DNA of 64,000 bases from Mycolicibacterium septicum DSM 44393 (GTDB lineage Bacteria; Actinomycetota; Actinomycetes; Mycobacteriales; Mycobacteriaceae): contig NZ_HG322952.1 in the NCBI RefSeq assembly GCF_000455325.1, positions 1,245,807 to 1,309,806 of the forward strand, given 5' to 3'. The notes under the pieces are model-generated. The model had not been told where the DNA came from. It was given only the letters and a program-made list of their open reading frames with translations, and did no database searches. This document shows positions 63,492-64,000 of this stretch, piece after piece; position 1 is the first letter of the stretch, and each line of letters starts with the position of its first letter. The position numbers and the translations under genes are program-made.

Positions 63492-64000
63492 ATGGGTGCT
63501 GATCAGCCGCAGCGGTTGCCGTCACACACGCCGACCTGCATGGGCTGCGGGCCGGACAATCCGCACGGTTTGCAGCTGGAGGTGTTTCGGTGCGGCGATG
63601 AGGTGTTCGCTGATCTGGTGTTCGATGAGCGTCATATCGGTGCGCCGGGGCTCGCACACGGTGGCGCGATCGCCGCGGCCTGTGATGACGTGCTGGGGTT
63701 TTCGTTGTGGATCGCGGCCACCCCGGCGGTGACGCGCCGTTTGACGGTGGACTATCTGCAGCCGGTGCCGTTGGGATGTACGCATCGGCTGACCGCGCGG
63801 ATCGCCACCCGCGAGGGCCGGGCGTTGCATGTGGACGGGGTGGGGGTCGGCGTGGACGGTGTCACCCGGTTCACCGCCTCGGCGGTGTTCATCACGGTGG
63901 ATGCGGCCCATTTCGCCGCCCACGGTGACATCAGCGGTTTCGGGGAGTTGTTCGCCGAGCTGGCCCGCTACGGTGGCGCCGGCCCCGACGCGGGGTCGCG
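63492..64000 (+). CDS. PaaI-type hotdog thioesterase, cut by window edge
   Basis: The frame reads 169 codons from ATG 63492 (5 bp after AGGAGG) to the window edge without a stop. The hotdog signature is PGLAHGGAIAAACDDVLG, with the HGG and acidic residues of acyl-CoA thioesterases. MGCGPDNPHGLQLEVF near the N-terminus is typical of the THEM4/PaaI-like group. The long helix follows and the RLTVDYLQPVPLG strands complete the fold. Hydrolysis of an acyl-CoA is expected; the substrate is unknown. It is probably controlled by the divergent TetR gene and travels with the element. Confidence 0.82.
   Translation, partial: MGADQPQRLPSHTPTCMGCGPDNPHGLQLEVFRCGDEVFADLVFDERHIGAPGLAHGGAIAAACDDVLGFSLWIAATPAVTRRLTVDYLQPVPLGCTHRLTARIATREGRALHVDGVGVGVDGVTRFTASAVFITVDAAHFAAHGDISGFGELFAELARYGGAGPDAGS

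Larger units (their letters stand above)
56666..64000 (+). mobile_element. Tn554-type element inserted in tadA, right end beyond window
   Basis: From the tadA breakpoint to the window edge all genes are foreign to the conserved tad block. They comprise an unknown protein, an XRE/ImmA-IrrE protease, a small ORF, two tyrosine recombinases and a DUF6262/TnpC-like protein in one tight forward operon. A TetR gene and a thioesterase gene follow. Recombinase A, recombinase B and small TnpC in that order is the Tn554-family transposition set. No terminal inverted repeat is expected for this family. The left boundary is placed within about 10 bp by loss of the tadA frame. Confidence 0.8.

Noticed and set aside
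62689..63657. Long N-terminal extension of the element TetR protein
   Set aside because: The first 103 codons are Pro/Arg/His-rich shadow sequence crossing the divergent promoter; GTG 63348 with AGGAGG is far better.

Overview
The window is high-GC chromosomal DNA of a Mycobacterium/Mycolicibacterium species. Gene order and protein sequences follow the block that is Rv3609c-Rv3659c in M. tuberculosis: folE, ftsH, ephA, a flavin oxidoreductase, lpqG, hpt, tilS, a DUF2342 zincin, dacB, ppa, the Rv3630-3632 and galE1/Rv3635 genes, holB, the Rv3645 cyclase, topA, Rv3647c, cspA, the Rv3649 helicase, Rv3651 and the tad/pilus genes. Homologues were recognised by eye and no database was searched.

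Layout. 1-5.1 kb: folE (cut by the window edge), ftsH, then a three-gene operon (hydrolase, frameshifted saccharopine-dehydrogenase-like gene, PaaX regulator). 6.2-10.1 kb: a forward catabolic operon and lpqG. 10.1-19.2 kb: molybdoenzyme, hpt-tilS-DUF2342-dacB, ppa, an OHCU-decarboxylase-like gene, a secreted protein and a 2-hydroxyacid dehydrogenase. 19.2-24.8 kb: a 54-residue cysteine-rich protein, a serine hydrolase, and a partner-switching signalling cluster (STAS, anti-sigma-type kinase, response regulator, histidine kinase, receiver-PP2C). 25-39 kb: TerC behind a likely manganese riboswitch, a giant Pls/PosA-type NRPS-like protein with an M1 peptidase and membrane protein, the PpgS-type glycosyltransferase pair, an amidohydrolase with TetR, galE1 and a membrane protein. 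39.3-43 kb: a less GC-rich accessory island encoding a WXG-type secreted-protein candidate followed by a lipoprotein homologous to its C-terminal half and a second lipoprotein. 43-54.2 kb: conserved core (tRNA-Thr, holB, cyclase, topA, cspA, helicase, Rv3651-like). 54.2-56.7 kb: tad locus.

From about 56.67 kb to beyond the right edge lies a mobile element that cuts the tadA ATPase gene after leaving only its last 61 codons. It carries a tight forward operon: an unknown protein, an XRE/ImmA-IrrE metalloprotease, a small ORF, two tyrosine recombinases and a DUF6262/TnpC-like protein. The last three make a Tn554-type transposition trio. A TetR regulator and a hotdog thioesterase follow as apparent cargo.

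Several genes are frameshifted by single bases. One is topA, which is essential in mycobacteria, and its indel lies in a G/C run. Part of the indel load is therefore probably assembly error.
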